NCBI GenBank assembly: GCA_964390645.1
Contig: CAYMLL010000174.1
Location: 1-15,783, forward strand
From: CAYMLL01 sp964390645
GTDB lineage: Bacteria; Planctomycetota; UBA8108
Direction: 5' to 3'
DNA: 15,783 nucleotides
A program made the translations under genes and the position numbers. Under the pieces are notes generated by a model. That model saw only the letters and a list, made by a program, of their open reading frames with translations, searched no databases and was not told where the DNA came from. Below, piece after piece: positions 7,236-15,195 of this stretch. How positions within the stretch are numbered: the stretch's first letter is position 1; every line of letters starts with the position of its first letter.

Positions 7236-10200
7236 ATGTCGTTGAGCTCAGGTGAGTTGCTCGGCCGTTACCGCATCGAAGCGCAGGTCGGCTCGGGCGG
7301 CATGGGAACCGTCTACCGGGCGTTCGACGAGCGGCTGCAGCGTGATGTGGCGATCAAGCTGCTCAACGACACGTCGCTCACCGACCGTACGACGATCGCC
7401 CGCTTCAAGCGCGAGGCCAAGGCGGTCGCCGGGCTCTCGCACGCGAACATCGTCGCCCTGCATGACTTCGAGGAGCAGGACGGCGTCGCCTACGCGGTGA
7501 TGGAGCTGCTCGAGGGTGAGACGCTCGACAAGCGCCTGGCTCGCGAGCAGCTTTCCGATCCGCACGTGTACGACGTCGCCGAGTCCGTCGTGCGCGGGCT
7601 CGACGCCGCTCATCGCAGCGGTGTGATCCACCGCGACGTGAAGCCCAGCAACATATTCCTCACCGAGGACGGCCAGGTGAAGCTGCTCGACTTCGGTCTC
7701 GCCACCGCGCGGGCCCGGTCGATCAGCATGGACGGCGAGACCGTGGTGACGGACGAGCCCGGGGTCGGCGGGCCATCGACCGACGATCTCGAGACCGGCA
7801 TCGGCACGATCATGGGGACCGTCGGCTACATGTCCCCCGAGCAGGTGCGGGGGGATCCGACAGACCAGCGCAGCGATATCTTCTCTTTCGGCGCCGTGCT
7901 CTTCGAGATGGCGACGGGATCGCGGGCCTTCGACCGGGACACCTCGGTCGAGACGATGACGGCGATCCTCAACGATCCCGTTCCCGAGGAGTCCCAGGTC
8001 GAGCTACCTCGATCGCACCCGCTGTTCCCGGTCACCGAGGCGTGTCTTGCCAAGAAGCCGGACGACCGCTTTCAGAGCGCCGATCAGCTGCTCGCCGATC
8101 TGCGCCGGGCGCGGGCCTCGACGGCGGCGGTGAAGGTCCCCTCGAGGTCGGTCGTGGTTCCCGTGGTGATCGTGCTCGCCGTGGTGCTGGTGGGCGTGTT
8201 GATCGCTTTCAGCGACAGGAACCCGTCCGAGACCGCTGCGACGCCGGTCGGCGGNNNNNNNNNNCGAAGCGCCTCGGAGTCGGCGGCGCCGGCTTCGGGG
8301 CAGAGCGCATCGGCGCTGCAGGATCGGTCGCGGCGGGAGACCTTGCCCCGCTTGCTCGACCTCGCCAGGGAGGGGCGAGATGTGGAGGCCTTCGCCCTGG
8401 CCCAGCCGCTGCAGTCGTCGCTGGGCGACGATCCGGTGTTTCGCAGGGTCTGGGACGACGTCACGCTGCCTCTTTCCATCACCACCGAGCCGCCCGGGGC
8501 GAGCGTCGAGATGCGGGATTACGACGCGACCGACGACGGCTTTCACGAGATCGGCCAGTCCCCGATCGAGGGGCTGCGGATCTCCCGGTCGGCCAAGGTG
8601 CTGCGCATTCGCAAGCCGGGCTTTCGAACTCGTGTGATCGCCGGTGAGGTGGAGATCATCGCCCGAGCCACGGCGCAGGCGATCGTTCTGGACGCCGAGG
8701 ACGCCATCCCCGCCGGCATGGTTCGTGTCACCGCCGGCAGTGGCTTTCCCCTGACCGGTATGCCCTTCGGCTTCTCCGGCGATCCGGAGAAGGCTCCGTC
8801 GAACGTCCGGTCCTTTCTGATGGACCGCCACGAGGTGACGAACCGCGAGTTCGGCGAGTTCGTCAGGGCGGGAGGCTACACGAACTCCGAGTACTGGACG
8901 GACCCGATCACGAAGGACGGGGAGACCGTCGATCCCACGACCGTCAGCAAGCTCTTCGTGGACGCCACGGGGCGTCCGGGGCCTGCTACCTGGGAGGTCG
9001 GCAGCTACCCGAACGACAGGGACGACTACCCGGTGCAGGGTGTCAGCTGGTTCGAGGCGCGCGCCTACGCCCGCTTCGTCGGCAAGGATCTGCCGACGAT
9101 CTATCACTGGTCGCGGGCGACCCCGACCCTGTTCGCCGATGCCTGGCTCGGCACCCTGATCTCCCGGAGCAACGTCGACACGGAGAGCTTCGCGGCGGTC
9201 GGGGCCTTCCCCGGTCTGTCCCCGGACGGTGTCTACGACCTCTGCGGCAATGTCGCCGAGTGGGCGGTCAACGGCGTCGGCGGCAAGCGCTTCTCGCTCG
9301 GTGGCTCGGCGGTCGAGAAGGCCTACTTCTTCAACCACGCGAATGCCGTCGATCCGCTGGATCGCAGCCCGCAGCGGGGATTCCGCTGCGTCCAGTACAC
9401 GTCCGAGTCGTCGCCGAGCGAGGCGCAGCTGGCCGATGTCCGGCTCGAGAGCCGTGACTACGAGACCATCCCGGCGGTCTCCGACGAGGTCTTCGCCGTC
9501 TACCGCAACCAGTTCCTCTACGATGAGACGCCGTTGAACCCTCGCGTCGTGTACCGCAGGACCGACGAGTACCCGGACTTCATCAAGGAGCGTGTCGAGA
9601 TCGACGCGGCCTACGACGGCGAGCGGGTCATCCTGTACGTGTATCTCCCCAGGAACGCGAAGCCGCCGTTCCAGACGCTCGTGTACTTCCGCAACGCCGG
9701 CTCGATCCGGCCGGTCTCGAGCGAGGAGTTCGCGCACGAGCCGTATCCGTTCATCATGAAGAGCGGACGGGCGCTGGTACATCCGGTCGTCAAGGGCACC
9801 TTCGAGCGCTGGGACGGGCTCGAGAGCTGGACCTCCCGTCCCGATCAGAAGTATGTCGACTTCCTGCAGAAGTGGGTCAAGGACTACCTGCGCACGCTCG
9901 ACTACGTCGAGACACGCGAGGATCTCGACGCCACGAAGCTGGGCTACCTGGGGGACAGCTGGGGCGCCTTCAACGGGCTGATCATCCCGGCGATCGAGCC
10001 GCGCTTGAAGCTCAGCGTCTGCTACGTCGGCGGGCTGTCGATGCAGCAGGCGCGTCCGGAGGTCGACCAGATCAGCTACATCTCCCGCGTCAAGCTGCCC
10101 GTCCTCTGGCTCTCTGGTCGCTACGATCCGATCTTCCCGCTCGAGCAGTCGGCACTGCCCGCCTTCCGGCACCTCGGGACCGCGCCGGAGCACAAGCGCC

Positions 10201-10295
10201 AGGTCATCTATCCCACGGGTCACGCGCTGCCCCGCCAGGAGCGCATCCGGGAGACGCTCGACTGGCTGGACACGTACTTCGGCGCCGTGAACTGA
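7236..10295 (+). CDS. Ser/Thr protein kinase fused to PEGA-like, FGE/SUMF-like and alpha/beta-hydrolase domains
   Basis: The product has 1019 residues from ATG 7236; a GTG at 7188 would add 16 residues of no clear use. The kinase domain (about 12-290) has GSGGMGTVY, Lys41, HRD with Asp134, the DFG Asp152 and GTVGYMSPEQ, so it looks active and PknB-like. One membrane helix (about 306-327) separates it from the exported part. After a linker holding the N gap comes a PEGA-like domain (about 411-475; ITTEPPGASVEM). An FGE/SUMF-like domain follows (about 491-722; MDRHEVTNREFGEFV, PVQGVSWFEARAYARF, YDLCGNVAEW, RGFRC). It lacks the paired catalytic cysteines, so it is probably a binding module. The C-terminal hydrolase (about 735-1019) shows a complete triad: Ser908 in GDSWG, Asp964 and His996. 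It may sense and process an extracytoplasmic compound. The 261-base leader has a weak TGTTTT/TAGACT pair (7136-7164). Confidence 0.88.
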   Translation: MSLSSGELLGRYRIEAQVGSGGMGTVYRAFDERLQRDVAIKLLNDTSLTDRTTIARFKREAKAVAGLSHANIVALHDFEEQDGVAYAVMELLEGETLDKRLAREQLSDPHVYDVAESVVRGLDAAHRSGVIHRDVKPSNIFLTEDGQVKLLDFGLATARARSISMDGETVVTDEPGVGGPSTDDLETGIGTIMGTVGYMSPEQVRGDPTDQRSDIFSFGAVLFEMATGSRAFDRDTSVETMTAILNDPVPEESQVELPRSHPLFPVTEACLAKKPDDRFQSADQLLADLRRARASTAAVKVPSRSVVVPVVIVLAVVLVGVLIAFSDRNPSETAATPVGXXXXRSASESAAPASGQSASALQDRSRRETLPRLLDLAREGRDVEAFALAQPLQSSLGDDPVFRRVWDDVTLPLSITTEPPGASVEMRDYDATDDGFHEIGQSPIEGLRISRSAKVLRIRKPGFRTRVIAGEVEIIARATAQAIVLDAEDAIPAGMVRVTAGSGFPLTGMPFGFSGDPEKAPSNVRSFLMDRHEVTNREFGEFVRAGGYTNSEYWTDPITKDGETVDPTTVSKLFVDATGRPGPATWEVGSYPNDRDDYPVQGVSWFEARAYARFVGKDLPTIYHWSRATPTLFADAWLGTLISRSNVDTESFAAVGAFPGLSPDGVYDLCGNVAEWAVNGVGGKRFSLGGSAVEKAYFFNHANAVDPLDRSPQRGFRCVQYTSESSPSEAQLADVRLESRDYETIPAVSDEVFAVYRNQFLYDETPLNPRVVYRRTDEYPDFIKERVEIDAAYDGERVILYVYLPRNAKPPFQTLVYFRNAGSIRPVSSEEFAHEPYPFIMKSGRALVHPVVKGTFERWDGLESWTSRPDQKYVDFLQKWVKDYLRTLDYVETREDLDATKLGYLGDSWGAFNGLIIPAIEPRLKLSVCYVGGLSMQQARPEVDQISYISRVKLPVLWLSGRYDPIFPLEQSALPAFRHLGTAPEHKRQVIYPTGHALPRQERIRETLDWLDTYFGAVN
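8255..8264. other. assembly gap of ten N inside the kinase-fusion gene
   Basis: Ten N fall in the Ala/Ser/Pro-rich linker just after the membrane helix, at about residue 341 of the protein starting at 7236. The frame happens to stay open across exactly ten bases. However, a run of ten N is commonly a placeholder, so the true length and frame are not shown by this sequence. The domains on either side fit one protein. Confidence 0.95.
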
Positions 10296-10329
10296 TCGTT
10301 CGGCAGACGCGGCCCCTGATCGCGACGCG

Positions 10330-11751
10330 ATGCTCTTCAACTCGCTGACCTTCATCGTCTTCATCGCGATCGTTCTCGGGGTCTTTTCCCTGAGGCTCTC
10401 GTGGCGGCTGCGCAAGTCGTTCCTGCTCTGCGCGAGCTACCTGTTCTACGCGGCGTGGACCCCGCCCTTCGTCATCCTGCTGTGGATCTCCACCGTGGTC
10501 GACTGGGTGGTCGCGGCACGCCTCCACCGCGAGGAGCGCCCGGGCCGCCGCCGCCTGCTGCTGTGGCTGAGCCTCGGGGTCAACCTCGGCATGCTCGGCT
10601 TCTTCAAGTACGCCACGCTGCTGGTCGAGACCTTCGCGGACCTGGTGCGGCTGGCAGGTGTCGAGTACGAGCCCGTATCGATGGGCATCGTGCTGCCGAT
10701 CGGCATCTCCTTCTACACCTTCCAGACGCTCTCCTACACCCTGGACGTCTACCTGCGGCGGTCGAGACCCGAGAAGTCGTTTCTCGACTTCGCTCTGTTC
10801 GTGACGTTCTTTCCGCAGCTGGTCGCCGGGCCGATCGTCCGTCCGCACCAGCTGATCCCGCAGTTCAAGCAGCCCGTGTGGGCGACGCGTCAGCAGCTCG
10901 TCTGGGGCCTCTTCCTGCTGTCGATCGGGCTCTTCGAGAAGGTCGTTCTGGCCGACTCGGTCCTCTCGGTCGTGACCGACCCGGTCTTCAGCTCTCCCCG
11001 ACCGGTGGCCTGCCTGGACGCCTGGGTCGGAACCCTCGCGTTCTCCGCGCAGATCTTCTTCGACTTCGCCGGCTACTCGCTGTGTGCGATCGGGATCGCG
11101 ATGAGCATGGGATTTTCGTTGCCCGACAACTTCAGGTGTCCCTACGCCTCGGTCGGGTTCTCGGAGTTCTGGACTCGCTGGCATATCTCGCTGTCGAGCT
11201 GGCTTCGCGACTACCTCTACATCCAGCTGGGAGGCAACCGTCGAGGCCCTCGCAGGACGCGCGTGAACCTGATGCTGACGATGCTGCTGGGCGGACTGTG
11301 GCACGGCGCGGCCTGGCGCTTCGTCGTCTGGGGAGGGATGCACGGTCTCTACCTGGTGGTCGAGCGACTGCTTCGCCGGGCCTGGGGGGGGCATCCGTGG
11401 TCGGGTCATCCGCTGCTGGTGCTGCTGGCGGGGCTGGCCACCTTCCTGGCCGTGTCCCTGACCTGGATCTTCTTCCGCGCCGAGACCTTCGCCGGCTCGC
11501 TGAGCCTGTTCGGCTCCCTGGTCGGCGCTCATGCCGACGGGGTGAAGTGGCTCGAGACCTTCGACCTGCTGATGTGCGGCACCGTCATCGTCGCCATGCT
11601 GGTCGTGCAGTGGCTGATGCGCGGCCGCCGGATCGAGGACGTGGTGGCCCGATGCCCCGGGTGGCTGGTGACGGCCGTGTGGTCGGCGATACTGATACTG
11701 ATCGTGCTCGCGCGAGGACAGTCCAGTGCCTTCATCTACTTCCAGTTCTGA
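10330..11751 (+). CDS. MBOAT-family O-acyltransferase, AlgI-like
   Basis: This is a 473-residue integral membrane protein with many hydrophobic helices across its whole length. It carries the AlgI-type signature: SYLFYAAW and GFFKY in the N-terminal part, LPIGISFYTFQTLSY, FFPQLVAGPIVR, and FDFAGYSLCAIGIA, then FSEFWTRWHISLSSWLRDYLYI. The catalytic-region histidines are His325 in GGLWHGAAW and His338 in GGMHG. Such proteins move acyl groups, often acetyl, across the membrane to an exported glycan, as in alginate, peptidoglycan or cellulose acetylation. The start ATG lies 34 bases after the kinase-fusion stop; its Shine-Dalgarno is weak, so translation may depend on readthrough transcription. 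It overlaps the next gene by 26 bases. No polysaccharide synthase is nearby, so the acceptor is unknown. Confidence 0.92.
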   Translation: MLFNSLTFIVFIAIVLGVFSLRLSWRLRKSFLLCASYLFYAAWTPPFVILLWISTVVDWVVAARLHREERPGRRRLLLWLSLGVNLGMLGFFKYATLLVETFADLVRLAGVEYEPVSMGIVLPIGISFYTFQTLSYTLDVYLRRSRPEKSFLDFALFVTFFPQLVAGPIVRPHQLIPQFKQPVWATRQQLVWGLFLLSIGLFEKVVLADSVLSVVTDPVFSSPRPVACLDAWVGTLAFSAQIFFDFAGYSLCAIGIAMSMGFSLPDNFRCPYASVGFSEFWTRWHISLSSWLRDYLYIQLGGNRRGPRRTRVNLMLTMLLGGLWHGAAWRFVVWGGMHGLYLVVERLLRRAWGGHPWSGHPLLVLLAGLATFLAVSLTWIFFRAETFAGSLSLFGSLVGAHADGVKWLETFDLLMCGTVIVAMLVVQWLMRGRRIEDVVARCPGWLVTAVWSAILILIVLARGQSSAFIYFQF

Positions 11752-12817
11752 GCGTCCGTCAGGCGTCCCTGACGTGCTGATCCGTGACGTTCCGCGGCAG
11801 GAGCGCTGGGGGACGATCCTGCTGACGAGCGTGCTCGTGCTCGCGGCCGGCGTCTGTCTCTGGGAGGCCGGGTTGAGGCGAGCCGGCTATCGACCGTCGC
11901 TGTCGTTGCAGGACGCCCTCTGGGCGCGCCAGCGCAACCGGCTTTCCGACTCGCCGCCCGGGCAGACGGTCCTGCTTGGCTCCTCGCGCATGCAGTTCGG
12001 CTTCGACCTCGACGAGTGGGCGCGGCTCTCCGGCGGAGACAGGCCCTTCATGCTGGCGTGGCCGGGCGGCTGCCCGCGGCCCGTGCTGCACGACCTGGCC
12101 GAGGACGAGTCGTTCACGGGGACGGTGATCTGCGGCTACACCCCGGGTTTGTTCTTCGCGCCCGAGGAGTTCGAGTTTCCGATGCGCACCCGCAAGCTGG
12201 CCAAGTACGCCACCCGCTGGGGACCCGCGGACCGGGTGGGGCAATGGCTGCGCTTCCTCGTGGAGCCACGGCTGGCCCTCTTGCTGGACAGCGAGGTTGC
12301 GCTGATCCCGTTTCTTCGCGAGCGCACCTCCCTGCCACAGCGTCAGGGTCAGCTGACGCCGCTGCGGTACAGCGCCAGGATGGCGAGTCTCGGCGAGGAC
12401 TGCCGGGTGACGATCTACGACTCGTTCCTGACCGACGAGGCGGAACAGAAGCGGGTCACGGACAACTGGATGGCGGCGTCGGAGCGCGGGGCGCTGTACG
12501 AACTCTCCGACGACGATCTCGAGGCGCTTCTCGACCAGATCGGGCGTGACGTCGATCGGATCCGCGAGCGGGGCGGGCGCGTCGTGTTCGTTCGCTACCC
12601 CTCGACCGCCTGGTTTCGAGAGACGGAGACCGCGAACCACCCGCGGGAGATGTTCTGGGATCGCCTGGTGCAGTCGACCGGCTGCGTCGGGGTCCACTTC
12701 GAGGATCATCCCGGGCTGTCGGGCTTCGACTGTCCGGAGTGGTCGCACCTCGGCCGGGAGGACGCGACGCGCTTCACCAGGGAGCTGTTCGGGATTCTGT
12801 CGAAGCAGCATCCGTGA
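11726..12817 (+). CDS. membrane-anchored SGNH-like partner of the MBOAT acyltransferase
   Basis: The product has 363 residues from GTG 11726, which lies inside the end of the MBOAT gene. A GAGG 8 bases upstream supports this start and suggests translational coupling. A cytoplasmic tail of about 27 residues precedes one membrane helix (WGTILLTSVLVLAAGVCLW), putting the rest outside. The exported part has an SGNH-type first block, LLGSSRMQFGFDLDEW, with the likely nucleophile at Ser86 or Ser87. Its last block is PEWSHLGREDATRF, with His341 in the position of the D-x-x-H motif (Glu in place of Asp). This resembles AlgJ/AlgX- and DltD-like partners that work with MBOAT proteins. It would take the acyl group delivered by the MBOAT protein and pass it to the glycan. 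The overall sequence is divergent, so the family is assigned from context plus the two motifs. Confidence 0.72.
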   Translation: MPSSTSSSERPSGVPDVLIRDVPRQERWGTILLTSVLVLAAGVCLWEAGLRRAGYRPSLSLQDALWARQRNRLSDSPPGQTVLLGSSRMQFGFDLDEWARLSGGDRPFMLAWPGGCPRPVLHDLAEDESFTGTVICGYTPGLFFAPEEFEFPMRTRKLAKYATRWGPADRVGQWLRFLVEPRLALLLDSEVALIPFLRERTSLPQRQGQLTPLRYSARMASLGEDCRVTIYDSFLTDEAEQKRVTDNWMAASERGALYELSDDDLEALLDQIGRDVDRIRERGGRVVFVRYPSTAWFRETETANHPREMFWDRLVQSTGCVGVHFEDHPGLSGFDCPEWSHLGREDATRFTRELFGILSKQHP

Positions 12818-12843
12818 GGGCGATGACCTGCCGCCGGCTCCGC

Positions 12844-12865
12844 ACCTGGACGTCGCCGTCCGGGT
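12844..12865. terminator. hairpin between convergent gene ends, possible bidirectional terminator
   Basis: ACCTGGACG (12844-12852) pairs with CGTCCGGGT (12857-12865) around the loop TCGC, giving nine pairs of which one is T-G. It lies in the 55-base gap between the stops of the SGNH-like gene (12817) and the corrinoid protein gene (12873), where a terminator serving both strands is expected. No T-run follows, so strength is uncertain. Confidence 0.4.
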
Positions 12866-12872
12866 CGCGCCT

Positions 12873-13547
12873 TCAGGCCTCTCGACCGGCGTCGACCAGC
12901 GTCCTGAAGAGGTCCACCGCACTGGCGGAGTCCGGCGCGTATCCGTCGGCGCCGATCTCCTTCGCGAACTCCGGGGTGACGGGCGCGCCGCCGACGCAGA
13001 TCTTCACGTGGCCGAGGCCCGCGTCCTTCATCGCCTCGACGACGGTCTTCATGTAGACCATGGTCGTGGTCAGCAGCGCGCTCATGCCCAGGATCGATGC
13101 GCCGTGCTCCCGGACCGCGGCCAGGAACTCCTCGGCGGACGTGTTGGTGCCGAGGTCCACGCAGTGGAACCCGGCGCCCTCCGACATCATCAGCACCAGG
13201 CTCTTGCCGATGTCGTGGAGATCCCCCTTGACCGTTCCCATCACCAGCGTGCCCAGCCCGCTCGAGGAGCGGTCGCCGCGCGCGGACAGGAGCGGCCGCA
13301 GCAGCGCCATTCCGGCCTTCATGGCCCGGGCGGCGAGGACCACCTCGGGCAGGTAGAGGCGGTTGCGCTTGAAGTCCTCGCCGACGACGCTCATGCCCGC
13401 CACCAGCCCGTCGTCGAGGATCTCGCGGGGGTCCCGTCCTGCGGCGAGGGCCTCTTCGGTCAGGCGGTGCACCTCCTCGTTCCGGCCCTGGTAGAGGAGC
13501 TGGTTGAGAGCCGCGTAGTCGGGACGGCCGCCACGGGCCGGGCTCAC
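12873..13547 (-). CDS. MttC/MtbC-type corrinoid protein
   Basis: This 224-residue protein carries a cobamide cofactor and shuttles a methyl group between its partner methyltransferase and a second methyltransferase. The N-terminal helical cap (about 8-85; LYQGRNEEVHRLTEEAL, LPEVVLAARAMKAG) is followed by the B12-binding domain. That domain has the D-x-H-x-x-G motif in GDLHDIGKS with the cobalt ligand His111, the S-x-L motif in GMSALLTTTM, and VGGAPVTPEFAKEIGADGYA, which contains the GG motif. The GTG start at 13547 overlaps the stop of the upstream methyltransferase gene as GTGA, with a purine-rich stretch (AGAAGAG) just upstream, so the two are translationally coupled. Length and motifs are normal for the family. 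No corrinoid-reactivating (RamA-like) gene is in the window. Confidence 0.93.
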   Translation of the reverse strand: MSPARGGRPDYAALNQLLYQGRNEEVHRLTEEALAAGRDPREILDDGLVAGMSVVGEDFKRNRLYLPEVVLAARAMKAGMALLRPLLSARGDRSSSGLGTLVMGTVKGDLHDIGKSLVLMMSEGAGFHCVDLGTNTSAEEFLAAVREHGASILGMSALLTTTMVYMKTVVEAMKDAGLGHVKICVGGAPVTPEFAKEIGADGYAPDSASAVDLFRTLVDAGREA

Positions 13548-15019
13548 GGCGAGCTCTTCTGCGCGGGCCAGCCGGCCGCAAGGTCGCAGACTCCTTCCAC
13601 CAGGTCGGCGAACTCCCCGCGGATCCTCGCCTCCTGGTCGGGGCTGAACAGCGTGTCGGAGTCGGTCTCGAGCACCTCGCGCGCCAGCCCCAGCGCCCGG
13701 TCCGCCGAGTCCGTCGCTCCCGCCTCCTCCCACGCCTGTCGGGTCTCCCGGTCCGCAACCTGCGGAAAGAAGGCCGCGTCCTTCATCAGATCGAGCGTGC
13801 GCGCCGTGGTCAGGAACATCCCGGCGGGGCCGACCTCCTCGATGTCGTCGAGGGCCAGAGAGCTCTCGTCGGCCTCCATGCCTCGCGCCGTGCGCTTCAG
13901 CATCAGGGCGATCTCGTGGTCCACCAGCGCCATCGACCAGTCGAAGGCGAGCAGCGCGTCGACCAGGCCGACGAACTGCAGCACGTGCATTCCGGCGAGC
14001 AGCCCGCCCATGCAGGAGAGCGCCTTCTCGTAGCCCGCCTGGGCATCGCAGACCTTGGCGTTGGTGAGGCCGACGTAGCCGCCGCACGGGATACCGTAGC
14101 GTCGGGCGAGCTGCGCGTGGGCCATGTTCAGCATGCCGCACTCCACCCCTCCGGGGGCGTAGGCTCCGCTGCGCATGTCGCCGATCGTCGAGAGGCTGCT
14201 GTAGAGCATCGGCGTTCCCGGACGCACCATCTGTGTCAGGGCCATCAGCGCCAGGAACTCGGCGTTGCCCTGCACCAGGGTTCCCGTCAGGGTGATCGGG
14301 CTGGTGAGGCCGCCGTTGGGCACCACCGTCGGATGCGAGGGCAGCCCCTGTTCGGTGTAAAAGATCAGCATCTCGGTGGAGTTCTCGTCCATCTTCAGCG
14401 GCGAGATCACCGGGCAGTAGTGGTGGGTCAGGAAGGGGTGGGCGCGGTACGTGTCCTCGTCACCGGCGACGGCGAAGGCGAGCTTCAGGATCGACTCCGA
14501 GTCCACCCCCGGGTCGCCGCTTCCCCGCACCGGCTTGCGGCAGTGCTTCAGCGCGGTGTAGAAGCGGGTGACGCTGTACTGGTCCGCCGGCGCGTCGTCC
14601 GCCAGCACCGGGACGGAGAGCAGGTCGATGCCCTCGAGCCGGTCGACCAGCCGCGCGATGAGGGCGACGTCCGACGAGGTCGCGCGGCGCGTCCGGCGCG
14701 AGACCGGATCGACGATGTCCGGCGCCGACGAGGCGGTCATGACCAGGGGGGCGTCCCCGGGCACCGTGCGGTCCATCTCCGGGTCCCGGGCGCCGAAGGT
14801 GAAGGTCTGCGGCACCTGCCGCAGGTGCTCCTCGACCACCGCGGGTGGCAGGGTCACCCTCAGGCCGTCGTCTCCCAGCACTCCTCCGTGACGCCGGTAG
14901 ATCTCCCGGGCTCGCTCGTTGTTCACCTCGAGCCCGACGTCCTCGAGCACCTTCAGCGACGCCTGGTGGACGCGCTCGACCTCGGCGTCGGCAAGCAGGC
15001 GGGCGGGACCGGGGATCAA
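13544..15019 (-). CDS. MttB-superfamily methyltransferase, non-pyrrolysine type
   Basis: This 491-residue protein starts at a TTG (15019), chosen because a near-perfect AAGGAGGA ends 5 bases before it and the sequence LLADAEVERVHQASLKVLED is the usual family opening. Family stretches seen are VLEDVGLEVNN, HHYCPVISPLKMD, GTLVQGNAEFLALMAL, GMLNMAHAQLARRYGIPCGG and TNAKVCDAQAGYEKALS. Members demethylate tertiary or quaternary amines and pass the methyl to a corrinoid protein, here encoded by the overlapping next gene. True trimethylamine MttB has an amber-encoded pyrrolysine; this frame has no internal stop and is full length. It therefore belongs with the non-Pyl branch that includes glycine betaine, proline betaine and carnitine enzymes. 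The substrate cannot be named from sequence alone. The open frame continues upstream of 15019 but is arginine-rich and not credible. Confidence 0.93.
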   Translation of the reverse strand: MIPGPARLLADAEVERVHQASLKVLEDVGLEVNNERAREIYRRHGGVLGDDGLRVTLPPAVVEEHLRQVPQTFTFGARDPEMDRTVPGDAPLVMTASSAPDIVDPVSRRTRRATSSDVALIARLVDRLEGIDLLSVPVLADDAPADQYSVTRFYTALKHCRKPVRGSGDPGVDSESILKLAFAVAGDEDTYRAHPFLTHHYCPVISPLKMDENSTEMLIFYTEQGLPSHPTVVPNGGLTSPITLTGTLVQGNAEFLALMALTQMVRPGTPMLYSSLSTIGDMRSGAYAPGGVECGMLNMAHAQLARRYGIPCGGYVGLTNAKVCDAQAGYEKALSCMGGLLAGMHVLQFVGLVDALLAFDWSMALVDHEIALMLKRTARGMEADESSLALDDIEEVGPAGMFLTTARTLDLMKDAAFFPQVADRETRQAWEEAGATDSADRALGLAREVLETDSDTLFSPDQEARIRGEFADLVEGVCDLAAGWPAQKSSP

Positions 15020-15024
15020 GAGTG

Positions 15025-15032
15025 TCCTCCTT
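15025..15032 (-). promoter_or_regulatory. strong Shine-Dalgarno fixing the TTG start of the MttB-like gene
   Basis: Read on the minus strand this is AAGGAGGA, five bases before the TTG at 15019-15017. It is the best ribosome-binding site in the window and decides the start codon. About 120 bases farther upstream, TTGACC (15156-15151, minus strand) with GAGACT 18 bases later (15132-15127) is a weak promoter candidate. Confidence 0.8.
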
Positions 15033-15195
15033 CCGGGAGCCGGTGGGTGTGATGGTGGCGGGCCAACGACCGCGCCGTCGGCCCTCCCACGCCCTCGAGC
15101 TTCACGGGCGCGGAGTCCACGGGGCCAGTCTCGCCGCTGACGGCGCGATCGGTCAAGCGGTTCGTGGCCGGTCGGGGGCACGGCGCAGGGCCGGC

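Noticed and set aside
8004..10415. Minus-strand open frame of about 800 codons opposite the kinase-fusion gene
   Set aside because: It is a shadow of the FGE-like and hydrolase coding sequence, crosses the N gap, and shows no domain, signal or ribosome-binding site.
13544..15019. Pyrrolysine-containing trimethylamine methyltransferase
   Set aside because: The frame has no in-frame TAG and is already full length.
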